NCBI GenBank assembly: GCA_023413555.1
Contig: JAEZPG010000045.1
Coordinates: 1 to 29,280, forward strand
Source: Bacillota bacterium
Lineage (GTDB): Bacteria > Bacillota > Clostridia > Lachnospirales > Lachnospiraceae
Reading direction: 5' to 3'
DNA: 29,280 nt
Made by a program: the position numbers and the translations under genes. The notes under the pieces are model-generated. The model ran no database searches. It was not told the origin of the DNA and worked only from the letters and a program-made list of their open reading frames with translations. Shown here piece after piece: positions 7,470 through 15,883 of this stretch; within the stretch, counting starts at the first letter, position 1, and the number at the start of each line of letters is the position of its first letter.

Positions 7470-7886
7470 TTACTTTTTTAAGTCTTTTGGCCCAAATCCC
7501 ATAGGTAACAGCTCTTTTAGAGTAAATATCTTTATTTCCTTTGGATTTTTTGCCAAAATGATCTGAAAGTTGTCATAGTCACAGAATTCCATCATTACCT
7601 GTCTACAGACTCCACAGGGTGCACAATAGTCTAGTTCCTTTGCGTCCTTGGCGCCACCTACTATTGCAATTGCATGAAAGTTACGTTCTCCTTTACTGAC
7701 TGCCTTAAAAAAGGCCGTCCGTTCTGCACAGTTACTTGCGGTTTGTCCAGCATTTTCTACATTACTGCCTAGATAAACTTTTCCTTCTTCTGTTAAAAGA
7801 GCTGCCCCTACATAGAAATTCGAATAAGGTGCATAAGCCATATTTCTAGCTTCTAACGCTATCCGAACAAGCTCATGATTCTCCAT
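7470..7886 (-). CDS. cdd: Cytidine deaminase
   Basis: Homotetrameric zinc deaminase making (deoxy)uridine and ammonia from (deoxy)cytidine, 138 residues. Zinc ligands Cys53, Cys91 and Cys94 and the catalytic Glu55 are seen in NCAERTAFF and CAPCGVCRQ. The substrate loop reads NVENAG. It starts with ATG after GGGAGATG, 15 bases behind the permease gene nupQ. Its product is the substrate of the uridine phosphorylase at the head of the operon. Confidence 0.97.
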   Translation of the reverse strand: MENHELVRIALEARNMAYAPYSNFYVGAALLTEEGKVYLGSNVENAGQTASNCAERTAFFKAVSKGERNFHAIAIVGGAKDAKELDYCAPCGVCRQVMMEFCDYDNFQIILAKNPKEIKIFTLKELLPMGFGPKDLKK

Positions 7887-7901
7887 CTTACTTCATCTCC
7901 C

Positions 7902-8837
7902 TTATCTAGACTTTATAAATGGCTTTCCATTGGCAGCAGGAGCATTGGCCTTTCCAACAAAAAATACCAATGCAAGAATGGTAACTATATAAGGAATCAT
8001 GGAAATCAGGTTTGGAGATACTGAATTACTCATACCTACAAGTGTCTTGATTCCTGAGCAAAGGCCGAAAAGTAGACAAGCCTTTATTGCTCCTTGTGGA
8101 GAAAATTTTCCAAAAATAACAGCTGCAATGGCAATGAATCCCTGACCCACAATAACATTCGGTCTAAACTGATTAATGGTTGCTAAAGTTACAAATGCTC
8201 CACCAAGTCCTGCTAAAAAGCCAGAGCAGATCACACAGATATAACGTACTCGATATACATTAATACCTAGAGATTCACAAGCCTTTGGATGCTCTCCTAC
8301 TGCTCTTAAGTGAGCACCAAATCTAGTCTTATAGAATATAAACCAACATATAAATGCAAAGATGAATACTAAGTATGCTACTGAATACACATTTAATACA
8401 TTACTCCAAAAAGATCCTGTTGGAAAAACACCTTGAAAAAGTTTTGGCAGTTTTGAAGATGCATCCATACCTGGGGTATCGGAAGAATTATTGAACATAG
8501 CCTTGCATAAAAAGATAGCAAGTCCAGGCCCTAAGAAATTAATTGCTGTTCCAGCAATCGTTTGATCTGCGTGAAAGGAAATACATGCTATGGCATGAAT
8601 CACACCAAATACTGCTCCTGCAAGGCCTCCACATAAAAAAGCTAACCATCCATTTCCTGTAAATAACCCTACTACTGCTCCTGTAAATGCACCTATGGTC
8701 ATCATGCCTTCAATACCAATATTGATAACACCACTTCGTTCTGAAAAACATGAGCCTAATGCGGCAAGCAAAAGTGGAGGAGTTGCAATCAGAGTTGCAT
8801 TGATTAATAATCCAAGATCCTTAATGAGAACGTCCAT
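7902..8837 (-). CDS. nupQ: Nucleoside ABC transporter permease, NupQ/YufQ type
   Basis: Membrane permease of the BMP-family nucleoside importer (BPD_transp_2 fold), 311 residues and about 8-9 hydrophobic helices. The family signature ERSGVINIGIEGMM is at about 33-46, and the cytoplasmic coupling region TRFGAHLRAVGEHPKACES lies near the middle. Its ATG follows the nupP stop codon with no gap (TAA then ATG). With nupP, nupO and bmpA it makes a complete importer. Homologous B. subtilis NupNOPQ takes up guanosine and other nucleosides. Specificity here is inferred from the salvage genes around it. Confidence 0.92.
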   Translation of the reverse strand: MDVLIKDLGLLINATLIATPPLLLAALGSCFSERSGVINIGIEGMMTIGAFTGAVVGLFTGNGWLAFLCGGLAGAVFGVIHAIACISFHADQTIAGTAINFLGPGLAIFLCKAMFNNSSDTPGMDASSKLPKLFQGVFPTGSFWSNVLNVYSVAYLVFIFAFICWFIFYKTRFGAHLRAVGEHPKACESLGINVYRVRYICVICSGFLAGLGGAFVTLATINQFRPNVIVGQGFIAIAAVIFGKFSPQGAIKACLLFGLCSGIKTLVGMSNSVSPNLISMIPYIVTILALVFFVGKANAPAANGKPFIKSR

Positions 8838-9908
8838 TTATCTGACCTCCTTTTTCTTTCCAACTTTCTTGAAAAGAGCTCTAAATATTTGAGAGATTGC
8901 GATAAACAAGATTATGCAACCCATGATAATATCAACAACTTCTGCTGGAGCCTTTACAATGGTGAGCTTTGAGCCACCGTACTTCATAGCACCATAGAAC
9001 ATTCCAGCAAAGATACAACCTATCGGATTGGAACCGGCAATTAAGGCAACGGTAATTCCTTCAAATCCAAAGCCTTCCTGACCTGCAAACTGACTGAGTC
9101 TACCTGACATACCTAACAATTGAACAGCTCCGCCAAGTCCTGCCAAAGCTCCTGATATGCCAAGTGCTGTTAATACTGACTTATCTGAATTAATTCCAGC
9201 GAACTTTGCTGCATTATTATTATATCCAACCGCTTTCAGTTTATATCCAAGAGTGGTCTTCTCAATGATGATCCATATAATAATTCCTGCTAAAATTGCC
9301 ATAATAAAGCCCCAGTTTGCTGATTTATTACCTAAGAAATTTGTCAGGAATTCTGGCATCGTAATTCTAGCTGAAGGAAGTATATCCTTAGTTGCTTCTC
9401 CTCCACCTGCTTTATGGATTACCTCCAGGTTTACTACATAGTTGGATAGATAGAATGCAATCCAGTTAAACATGATAAAGGAAAGTACCTCATGAATACC
9501 CCGTTTTACCTTTAGCATACCTACGATAAGTGACCAGATACAACCAGCTGCAGCTGCCACTATGATACATAGTGGAATATGTATCCATGCAGGAACATCC
9601 ACTAATATACCAACCACACAGGCTGCCAGAGAACCTACCACAAACTGTCCTTCTGCCCCAATATTAAATACACCGGTACGGAATGAGAAAGCAACACTTA
9701 ATCCTGTAAATATCAAAGGACTGGCATAGATTAAGGCCCAAATAAAATTCTTAGATTTACCAAAGATACTATCAATTAATTTGCCATAAGCAACTGCTGG
9801 ACTGATTCCTGCAATAACAAGGAAAATAGCACCGATGAGAAAGCCTACAAGAATGGCAATTACAGTATAAAATACGTTGCTATCCAATATATTTCGTTTC
9901 TTATTCAT
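8838..9908 (-). CDS. nupP: Nucleoside ABC transporter permease, NupP/YufP type
   Basis: Second permease of the importer, 356 residues, with about 8-10 hydrophobic segments. It carries the paralogous motif FRTGVFNIGAEGQF (about 76-89) and the coupling segment TTLGYKLKAVGYNNNAA. The start at 9908 has AGGAGGAAAG upstream and overlaps the end of nupO by 8 bases, indicating coupled translation of ATPase and permease. It pairs with the NupQ-type permease to form the membrane channel. Confidence 0.92.
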   Translation of the reverse strand: MNKKRNILDSNVFYTVIAILVGFLIGAIFLVIAGISPAVAYGKLIDSIFGKSKNFIWALIYASPLIFTGLSVAFSFRTGVFNIGAEGQFVVGSLAACVVGILVDVPAWIHIPLCIIVAAAAGCIWSLIVGMLKVKRGIHEVLSFIMFNWIAFYLSNYVVNLEVIHKAGGGEATKDILPSARITMPEFLTNFLGNKSANWGFIMAILAGIIIWIIIEKTTLGYKLKAVGYNNNAAKFAGINSDKSVLTALGISGALAGLGGAVQLLGMSGRLSQFAGQEGFGFEGITVALIAGSNPIGCIFAGMFYGAMKYGGSKLTIVKAPAEVVDIIMGCIILFIAISQIFRALFKKVGKKKEVR

Positions 9909-11463
9909 GCTTCTTTCCTCCTGCCATCATAAATCCTAATTCTTTTTCATCTGCATCTTTTCCATTCACAATTCCTGTGATTTGCCCATCAAAAATAACC
10001 TGAATTTGATCTGATAAACTCATTATCTCATCTAACTCAAAAGAAACCAAAAGAACAGCTCTGTTCTTATTTCTCTGCTCAACCAGATATCTATGTACGA
10101 ATTCAATGGCTCCTACATCTAGTCCTCTAGTTGGATTTACTGCAATTAAAAGATCTTTGTCATTGGTAACTTCTCTTGCGATAATTACCTTTTGTTGATT
10201 TCCTCCTGATAACTGGCCAGCAGCTCTCTCTTCACAGCCTCTTGGTCTAACATCAAAGTTCTCTATCAGTTCTGAGGCATGACTTTTAATCTTCTTTCGA
10301 TTTAACATTCCTTTGTTGGAATAAGGTGCTTCCTCAAAATGTTGTAATATCATATTATCTTCTACTGAGAATTCCAACACTAACCCATGCTTTTGACGAT
10401 CAGCTGGTATACTGGAGATTCCGCTATTAAAGATTTCTTTCGGTGATTTGTTGGAAATACTCTTTCCTAACATGCTAATCTCGCCAGATTCCGCTTTTTT
10501 TAGACCAGTCAGAATCTCAACTAACTCTGTCTGGCCATTTCCATCCACACCTGCAAGACCCACAATCTCACCCTTACGAACATTCAGATTCAGTCCCTTA
10601 AGAATCTCAACTCCACGGTAATCCTTAGCATGAAGATTCTTCACCTCTAAAACTATCTCTCCTGCTTCTTGATCCTTCTTTTCTACCTGAAAATTCACTT
10701 CTCTACCTACCATCATGGCAGCTAAATCATTTTCATTCACTTCTCTTACAGATACTGTCTTAATATATTTTCCTTGGCGAATGATGGTACAGCTATCTGA
10801 ACATGACTTAATCTCCTTTAACTTATGTGTGATTAAGATGACACTTTTTCCGTCCTTTGTTAAATTGCGTATAATCTCCATCAACTCGTCAATTTCCTGT
10901 GGTGTTAAAGAGGAGGTTGGTTCATCTAATATCAGTGTATTGGCACCGCGATACAAAACTTTTAGGATTTCCACCCTTTGTTGCATTCCAACAGAGATAT
11001 CCTCTATCTTTGCATCTGGGTCTATCTGCATTCCATATCTTTCAGAAAGTTCCATCACCTTTTTTCTAGCTAACTTCTTATCAATCACAAAGCCACCTTT
11101 TACATCTTCGACTCCAAGAATGATATTTTCTGTTACAGTGAAGGGTTGAATCAACATAAAATGCTGATGCACCATACCAATTCCTCTCTCAATGGCATCC
11201 TTAGGACTGGTTAGATGCACTTCCTCTCCATTCATAAAAATCTGTCCACTAGTAGGTCGGTATAGTCCATAAAGTACATTCATCAAAGTACTTTTACCAG
11301 CTCCATTTTCTCCAAGGATTGCATGAACTTCTCCTTTGTGAACTTTCAAATTAATGTGATCATTGGCGGTAAAATCACCAAACTTCTTAACGATGTCTTT
11401 CATGAAAACGACCACGGTATTTTCGTCCATATGACTTAATTTTTCCAATCCTGGTACCTCCAT
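9901..11463 (-). CDS. nupO: Nucleoside ABC transporter ATP-binding protein, two domains (NupO type)
   Basis: Tandem ATPase of about 515-520 residues, as in BMP/ribose-type importers. Domain 1 has Walker A GENGAGKST (51-59), a signature region ISVGMQQRVEIL and Walker B LILDEPTSS. Domain 2 has a degenerate Walker A (AGVDGNGQTE), signature LSGGNQQKV and a Walker B-like LIAVNPTRG that lacks the catalytic Glu, typical of this family. The first ATG (11463) has no ribosome binding site. A TTG at 11448 has GGAGG 8 bases before it and is the likelier start. The gene begins 2 bases after yjjW stops. It powers import by NupP and NupQ. Confidence 0.94.
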   Translation of the reverse strand: MEVPGLEKLSHMDENTVVVFMKDIVKKFGDFTANDHINLKVHKGEVHAILGENGAGKSTLMNVLYGLYRPTSGQIFMNGEEVHLTSPKDAIERGIGMVHQHFMLIQPFTVTENIILGVEDVKGGFVIDKKLARKKVMELSERYGMQIDPDAKIEDISVGMQQRVEILKVLYRGANTLILDEPTSSLTPQEIDELMEIIRNLTKDGKSVILITHKLKEIKSCSDSCTIIRQGKYIKTVSVREVNENDLAAMMVGREVNFQVEKKDQEAGEIVLEVKNLHAKDYRGVEILKGLNLNVRKGEIVGLAGVDGNGQTELVEILTGLKKAESGEISMLGKSISNKSPKEIFNSGISSIPADRQKHGLVLEFSVEDNMILQHFEEAPYSNKGMLNRKKIKSHASELIENFDVRPRGCEERAAGQLSGGNQQKVIIAREVTNDKDLLIAVNPTRGLDVGAIEFVHRYLVEQRNKNRAVLLVSFELDEIMSLSDQIQVIFDGQITGIVNGKDADEKELGFMMAGGKKHE

Positions 11464-11465
11464 TA

Positions 11466-12308
11466 TTAAATAATAATAACATCCTTAAACCCTTGATTTT
11501 TTAATATACCTGCCAGATATTCTAGATACTTTCTACTCGGTATCTCGTAATGCGAATATTCTTCTCTGACCCCCATTGGTCTGTAAGATATAACTTTAAT
11601 TCTAAATTCATGTATATATAAAAACGGCGATAGGAATGCTCCTATTTGTCTGATACTATTCTCAGTATCATACAAATCTGGAACTATAACTGCCCTAACC
11701 TCATATAGCTTTGAGTTTTGTGCAAGAAAAGCTGCATTCTCCAGTACCGTCTTGTTGTCTGATCCTGTTATCTTTCTATGGTCCTGAAGATTAAATGCCT
11801 TAATGTCCAGCATTACTCCATCAGTCACTACAAGCAGATCCTGAGATTCCTTGAAGGGAATCGTCCCATTCGTATCGATCAGTGTCGAAAGTCCATCCTG
11901 TTTTGCAAGTGTAAATAGCTCTTTTATAAACTCAGGCCTAAGCATACATTCTCCTCCAGAAACAGTAATTCCACTAATAAATGGAATCTGCCTTTTAATT
12001 CTTTCATAGGTCTGTTGTGGCGTTAACCACATTATCTTTGGAGAACTGTTAAATGAGCATAAACGGATACAAGCATCACACTGTACACATTTTACCTCAT
12101 CATAAATGACTTTCCCTTCTTTATCTAAAGAGAGAGCACCTGTTTTACACTCTTTTACACATCGGCCACAGTTTGTACAAAGCCTTATTGTCTCCGGATT
12201 ATGACAATATCTACAATTCAAGTTACAACCTTGTAGAAACACTGCTGTCCGATTACCAGGCCCATCTACACTACTAAATGGAATAATTTTATTAATAGCA
12301 GCTTTCAT
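11466..12308 (-). CDS. yjjW: Glycyl radical enzyme activase, YjjW family
   Basis: Radical SAM enzyme of 280 residues that would place the glycyl radical on YjjI. The SAM cluster motif is CNLNCRYC (Cys28, Cys32, Cys35), followed by two ferredoxin-like clusters, CTNCGRCVKEC (44-54) and CVQCDACIRLC (74-84), then TVSGGE of the SAM-binding fold. This layout of activase plus two inserted 4Fe-4S clusters matches YjjW and other non-PFL activases. The ATG overlaps the yjjI stop as TAATG with AAAGG upstream, so the two are translationally coupled. The oxygen-sensitive chemistry implies an anaerobe. Confidence 0.92.
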   Translation of the reverse strand: MKAAINKIIPFSSVDGPGNRTAVFLQGCNLNCRYCHNPETIRLCTNCGRCVKECKTGALSLDKEGKVIYDEVKCVQCDACIRLCSFNSSPKIMWLTPQQTYERIKRQIPFISGITVSGGECMLRPEFIKELFTLAKQDGLSTLIDTNGTIPFKESQDLLVVTDGVMLDIKAFNLQDHRKITGSDNKTVLENAAFLAQNSKLYEVRAVIVPDLYDTENSIRQIGAFLSPFLYIHEFRIKVISYRPMGVREEYSHYEIPSRKYLEYLAGILKNQGFKDVIII

Positions 12309-13852
12309 TAGCGAACCTTTCTATCCAGGATATGACCATTTTTTGAGGCACCAAGTCCTAATCCTGTTGTATTCTGTAACACCGCTTGCCCACTATCAAG
12401 TCTTTCCATCTCTGAACGTTTCACCAGATAACCTGTAACACGAATTACGTCACTGTCACTTGAATAAAATGACATGTATCTTAAATCTTTCCGAAAGGAT
12501 CCTTTTACAATATCCAGTGCATACTCTGGATTCTTATGTACTGTCAAATCAATTGGGAAGATATCTCCTGTGCCTGAAGGGAAATATTTATGAAATCTAC
12601 TTAGCACTAAGAGCTGATTGATCAGTTCTTTTGGTTCTTCTCCAATTGGAATACGAGTGCCAGGGGTTACACCAACATCCTCTGCCAATCCTACTTGAGC
12701 ATGTAGCAGAAAATGACCAGCTGTAACTTCACAATATGGATTAATATGATTATCGTTAAAATCCTTAATGATGTCCATGATAGCAACACCTAAATCATTG
12801 GCATTCTCATCATGTCCAAAACGACCGTTAAGCCCTTCTTTTTCTAGTAGGATATTGACACAGTCCGCAAGTCCTACTAAGCCAAACATAGCTGTAAAAC
12901 GATCCCTACTTATAAAGCCTTCTTTTGCAAGGAAATTATGTTCAAAGAATCCACTTTCACAGACTTCAAATCGGATTCTCTCATCCATATATCTAGCCAT
13001 AATGTCCATTACGTATGGCAATTGATTTTCTTTAAAGTCCTTTATATTAGCTGACCTTTTTGCAATGTTTCCAAGAATCAGTCTGCATAGGGTGTAAGCT
13101 CCTCCTCCTAAAGGAAGACCATTATAACAGCTGGCTATCACGTAATGTTCTGTTAATTCCGTCTTAAACATAATATGATTCGCAAAGCTCGGCTTTGCAG
13201 TTTTAAGAGAGGTTTTTACAGCTTCAATAGCAAAGTTATCCTCTGTAACACCTTCTTCATACTTTAGCGTAAGATTTGGTACCGCATTCTCCAATTCCGC
13301 CATAGCTTCTAGTATTAACCTTCCAGCTTTCGTGGCTTTTGGGCCAATATCTGCATGGGCAAAGGAATCCAGTACAGTTCTATCTAAATGTGTTAAAAAC
13401 ATTCTAATAAGTTTCTGAGCTTTTTTTTCCTCTACTGTATCAATGAATGGCTCTAATAGTTCATCCAATTGACCTACATAAACCGGATAGTTAGTGACAC
13501 TTGGCACATGCTTATAAAAAATAAGCAAATGATTTAGTGCTTCATATAAATCGGTAGGCGGATCAAGCTTTAAAAATTGGCATCCATCTTTCATAAGCTT
13601 ACCATAATCTGGCGCTATGTATCGAGGGCGCATCGGAGCATGTCCTTCCGACAAATCACAGATACATTGTGTGTCAATCGGCACATTCAAAAGTTCATCT
13701 AATCCCTCAGGCAAATCTAAAACTTCCATTAGGGAATCTGCTTGTCCAGCCAAACAGCTAAGCTTCTGCTCGTGAGTAAGCTTTGGACTCTTGATAATAT
13801 CCAGAATCTGTGCTCTTGTGTCATCGACTCTGTTCATGGAAATACTTCGCAT
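12308..13852 (-). CDS. yjjI: Glycine radical enzyme, YjjI family
   Basis: A 514-residue member of the glycyl radical enzyme superfamily, shorter than pyruvate formate-lyase. The radical site is RVTGY (471-475, radical on Gly474) close to the C-terminus. A plausible thiyl-radical cysteine is Cys242 in IASCYNGLPLGGG. Length, the ending and the adjacent YjjW activase fit the YjjI family, whose reaction is unknown to me. The start at 13852 has GGAGG 9 bases upstream. In E. coli yjjW-yjjI lie next to deoCABD; here the pair sits inside a nucleoside operon of a Firmicute, supporting a role in (deoxy)nucleoside or acetaldehyde metabolism (inference). It lacks the length and effector domain expected of anaerobic ribonucleotide reductase. 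Confidence 0.88.
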   Translation of the reverse strand: MRSISMNRVDDTRAQILDIIKSPKLTHEQKLSCLAGQADSLMEVLDLPEGLDELLNVPIDTQCICDLSEGHAPMRPRYIAPDYGKLMKDGCQFLKLDPPTDLYEALNHLLIFYKHVPSVTNYPVYVGQLDELLEPFIDTVEEKKAQKLIRMFLTHLDRTVLDSFAHADIGPKATKAGRLILEAMAELENAVPNLTLKYEEGVTEDNFAIEAVKTSLKTAKPSFANHIMFKTELTEHYVIASCYNGLPLGGGAYTLCRLILGNIAKRSANIKDFKENQLPYVMDIMARYMDERIRFEVCESGFFEHNFLAKEGFISRDRFTAMFGLVGLADCVNILLEKEGLNGRFGHDENANDLGVAIMDIIKDFNDNHINPYCEVTAGHFLLHAQVGLAEDVGVTPGTRIPIGEEPKELINQLLVLSRFHKYFPSGTGDIFPIDLTVHKNPEYALDIVKGSFRKDLRYMSFYSSDSDVIRVTGYLVKRSEMERLDSGQAVLQNTTGLGLGASKNGHILDRKVR

Positions 13853-13879
13853 GTACTTAATCCTCCAATCCCTTACTAT

Positions 13880-13934
13880 GATATCCTGCTGGGATCAACC
13901 CACCACAGATATTCGTGGTGGGTTGATAGATATC
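13880..13934 (-). promoter_or_regulatory. Long intercistronic hairpin after bmpA
   Basis: Perfect 13-bp stem ATCAACCCACCAC (13894-13906) with 13915-13927, 8-base loop, extended outside by GATATC at 13880-13885 and 13929-13934. There is no T run on the minus strand after the stem, so a full terminator is unlikely. It probably stabilises the bmpA mRNA 3' end or reduces downstream expression, as expected when the binding protein is needed in excess. Confidence 0.6.
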
Positions 13935-13977
13935 TTCTTCAAATATACATTTCCCAGCAAATAACTCTTGATACTAA

Positions 13978-15108
13978 TTAATCTAATTCGTAAACGTCAC
14001 CATGTTTTGCTTCAAATTCAGCCTTTGTAGCAGGAACTACGATTTCACCACTAATGATTTTAGCTTTTACATCTTCAACTGCTTTGATTACATCAGCAGA
14101 AAGTAAATCCTGAGTTGGAGCAATATCTACACCACCGATGGAAAGGTCATAAGTCTTAACTCCAGATTTTAATTCTCCCTTTATTAACGCCTCAGTAGTA
14201 TCATATACTGCATTATCTACTCTCTTCATAGCAGAAGTAAGTACAGTTGTAGGAGCGATCTTAGATTGATCACTATCAACACCAATAGCAAATTTGCCAG
14301 CTTCCTTACATGCTTCAATTACACCTAGACCAGTTCCACCTGCAGCATGGAATACGATATCAGCGCCATTAGTAATAGCAGTATTCGTACTTGATTTACC
14401 TATTGCAGAATCTGCAAAGGAGTTTGCATTAAACTGTTGAATCTTACAATCTTTGTTAGCATCTAATACGCCTGCTAAATATCCATATCCAAACTGGTTC
14501 ATTGTTTCATTTGCCATACCAAGTACAAATCCAACATTGTTTGTTTTTGTAGTAAGACCTGCAACATAACCTACCAAATAAGATGCCTGTTCTTGTTTAA
14601 ACATCAAGCAAGATACATTTGGAAGATCAGCATTGGTAGCATCATCGATAATAGCAAACTTCTGATCTGGATTTGCCTCTGCTGCTGCTTTAGTTGCCTC
14701 AGCTAACATATAACCTACAGAAATGATTAAGTCATATTCCTCATCAACAAGGTTTTCAATATTAGGTGCATAATCAGCATCTGTTGCAGATTCCAGATAG
14801 TTAACCTCTACGCCAAAATCTTTTTCTGCTCTTTGTAAACCTTCCCATGCTGATTGGTTAAAGGAACCATCATTTACACCACCTACGTCTGTTACAAGAG
14901 CTACCTTTAAGCCTTCACCATCTACAGGTTTTGTGCTTTCTGGTGCTTCACTTTCTGGTGCCTTACTTTCTGGTGCCTTACTTTCTGGTGTTGTCGTTTC
15001 TGGCTTTGCACTTGCTGATTGCTTTGGATCATTTGAATCTTTGCTTCCGCATGCAGCAAGGGATAATACCATTGCCAACGTCAATACTACTGCTAAAATT
15101 TTCTTCAT
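13978..15108 (-). CDS. bmpA: Nucleoside-binding lipoprotein, BMP family (NupN/BmpA)
   Basis: Extracellular substrate-binding lipoprotein, 376 residues. A lipoprotein signal peptide ends in LSLAAC with Cys20 as the lipidated residue. A flexible linker (about 21-62) contains four PES-x-A/K repeats. The binding domain starts at LKVALVTDVGGVNDGSFNQSAW, the BMP-family (PF02608-type) signature, and continues to IPTQ-like region GGVDIAPTQDLLS. AAGGAGAG precedes the ATG. It sits two genes away from its ABC ATPase and permeases because yjjI-yjjW are inserted between. It is expected to bind purine or pyrimidine nucleosides. Confidence 0.95.
   Translation of the reverse strand: MKKILAVVLTLAMVLSLAACGSKDSNDPKQSASAKPETTTPESKAPESKAPESEAPESTKPVDGEGLKVALVTDVGGVNDGSFNQSAWEGLQRAEKDFGVEVNYLESATDADYAPNIENLVDEEYDLIISVGYMLAEATKAAAEANPDQKFAIIDDATNADLPNVSCLMFKQEQASYLVGYVAGLTTKTNNVGFVLGMANETMNQFGYGYLAGVLDANKDCKIQQFNANSFADSAIGKSSTNTAITNGADIVFHAAGGTGLGVIEACKEAGKFAIGVDSDQSKIAPTTVLTSAMKRVDNAVYDTTEALIKGELKSGVKTYDLSIGGVDIAPTQDLLSADVIKAVEDVKAKIISGEIVVPATKAEFEAKHGDVYELD
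14936..14995 (-). repeat. Four 15-bp tandem repeats encoding the BmpA linker
   Basis: Plus-strand units CTTTCTGGTGCCTTA or close variants begin at 14936, 14951, 14966 and 14981. Two central units are identical and the outer ones differ at a few positions. In-frame they encode the proline/glutamate/serine linker repeats of the lipoprotein. Copy number could vary by slippage without changing the reading frame. Confidence 0.9.
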
Positions 15109-15124
15109 AGCTTTCTCTCCTTTT

Positions 15125-15829
15125 TTACGCTAATTCTAATGCAACTTGCATCATATGATTGAAACCCAGCTGCCTTTCTTCGGCAGACAGATGAGTATCC
15201 TTATAAATATGGTCTGAAATTGTGAGCATACAAAGCGCTTGCTTTCCTGCCTTTGCTGCATTCATGTATAGTGCTGCTGCTTCCATCTCCACAGCCATGA
15301 TCCCCATGCTTTTCCACTTGTCATTGACAGTTGTATCAGCATTATAGAATACGTCCGATGATAGAATATTACCTACCCTAATCTTCACACCAAGATCAGA
15401 AGCAGCTTTTAGCGCCTTATCTAGCAGACCATAACTAGCAATAGGGGCAAATCTTCCTGGAAGGCCAAACTGATATACATAATTAGAATCCGTACAGGCT
15501 CCCATAGCAACCACTAGGTCATTTAGTTCCATATCATCTAAAAGCGCACCGGCAGAACCGATACGTATGATATTATCTACATCATAAAAGTTAAAAAGCT
15601 CATAGGAATAGATTCCTATCGACGGCATTCCCATTCCTCCGCCCATTACCGAAATCTTCTTTCCCTTATATGTACCTGTGTAACCAAGCATATTACGCAC
15701 TTCATTAAAGCACTTTGGCTGTTCTAAATAGGTTTCTGCAATATATTTTGCTCTTAGTGGATCTCCTGGCATTAATACCGTTTTAGCAATATCTCCCTTG
15801 CTTGCATTATTATGTGCTGTAAGTCCCAT
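15125..15829 (-). CDS. deoD: Purine nucleoside phosphorylase, DeoD type
   Basis: Cleaves purine (deoxy)nucleosides with phosphate to base and (deoxy)ribose-1-phosphate; 234 residues, the standard length of hexameric DeoD. Motifs are VLMPGDPLRAKYIAE (phosphate site, 18-32), EVRNMLGYTGTYKG, RIGSAGA, AVEMEAAALY (179-188) and SDH (205-207) with the catalytic Asp206. The ATG has only a weak ribosome binding site, and no in-frame upstream start is available because a stop precedes. It lies 54 bases behind udp and 16 bases before bmpA. Confidence 0.96.
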   Translation of the reverse strand: MGLTAHNNASKGDIAKTVLMPGDPLRAKYIAETYLEQPKCFNEVRNMLGYTGTYKGKKISVMGGGMGMPSIGIYSYELFNFYDVDNIIRIGSAGALLDDMELNDLVVAMGACTDSNYVYQFGLPGRFAPIASYGLLDKALKAASDLGVKIRVGNILSSDVFYNADTTVNDKWKSMGIMAVEMEAAALYMNAAKAGKQALCMLTISDHIYKDTHLSAEERQLGFNHMMQVALELA

Positions 15830-15883
15830 ACTTGTTCTGCTTTCTGCAATTTCTCACATGCAAAAAACAATCTCCTTTTTATA

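Noticed and set aside
10715..11149. Plus-strand open frame of 144 codons inside nupO
   Set aside because: It is a shadow of the ATPase coding frame, with no start signal.
12308..13852. Anaerobic ribonucleotide reductase or pyruvate formate-lyase
   Set aside because: At 514 residues it is too short, lacks the ATP-cone and the PFL CC motif, and the activase has two extra ferredoxin clusters; YjjI/YjjW fits better.
14936..14995. CRISPR-like array
   Set aside because: Repeats are contiguous 15-mers without spacers and lie in the coding frame of a lipoprotein linker.
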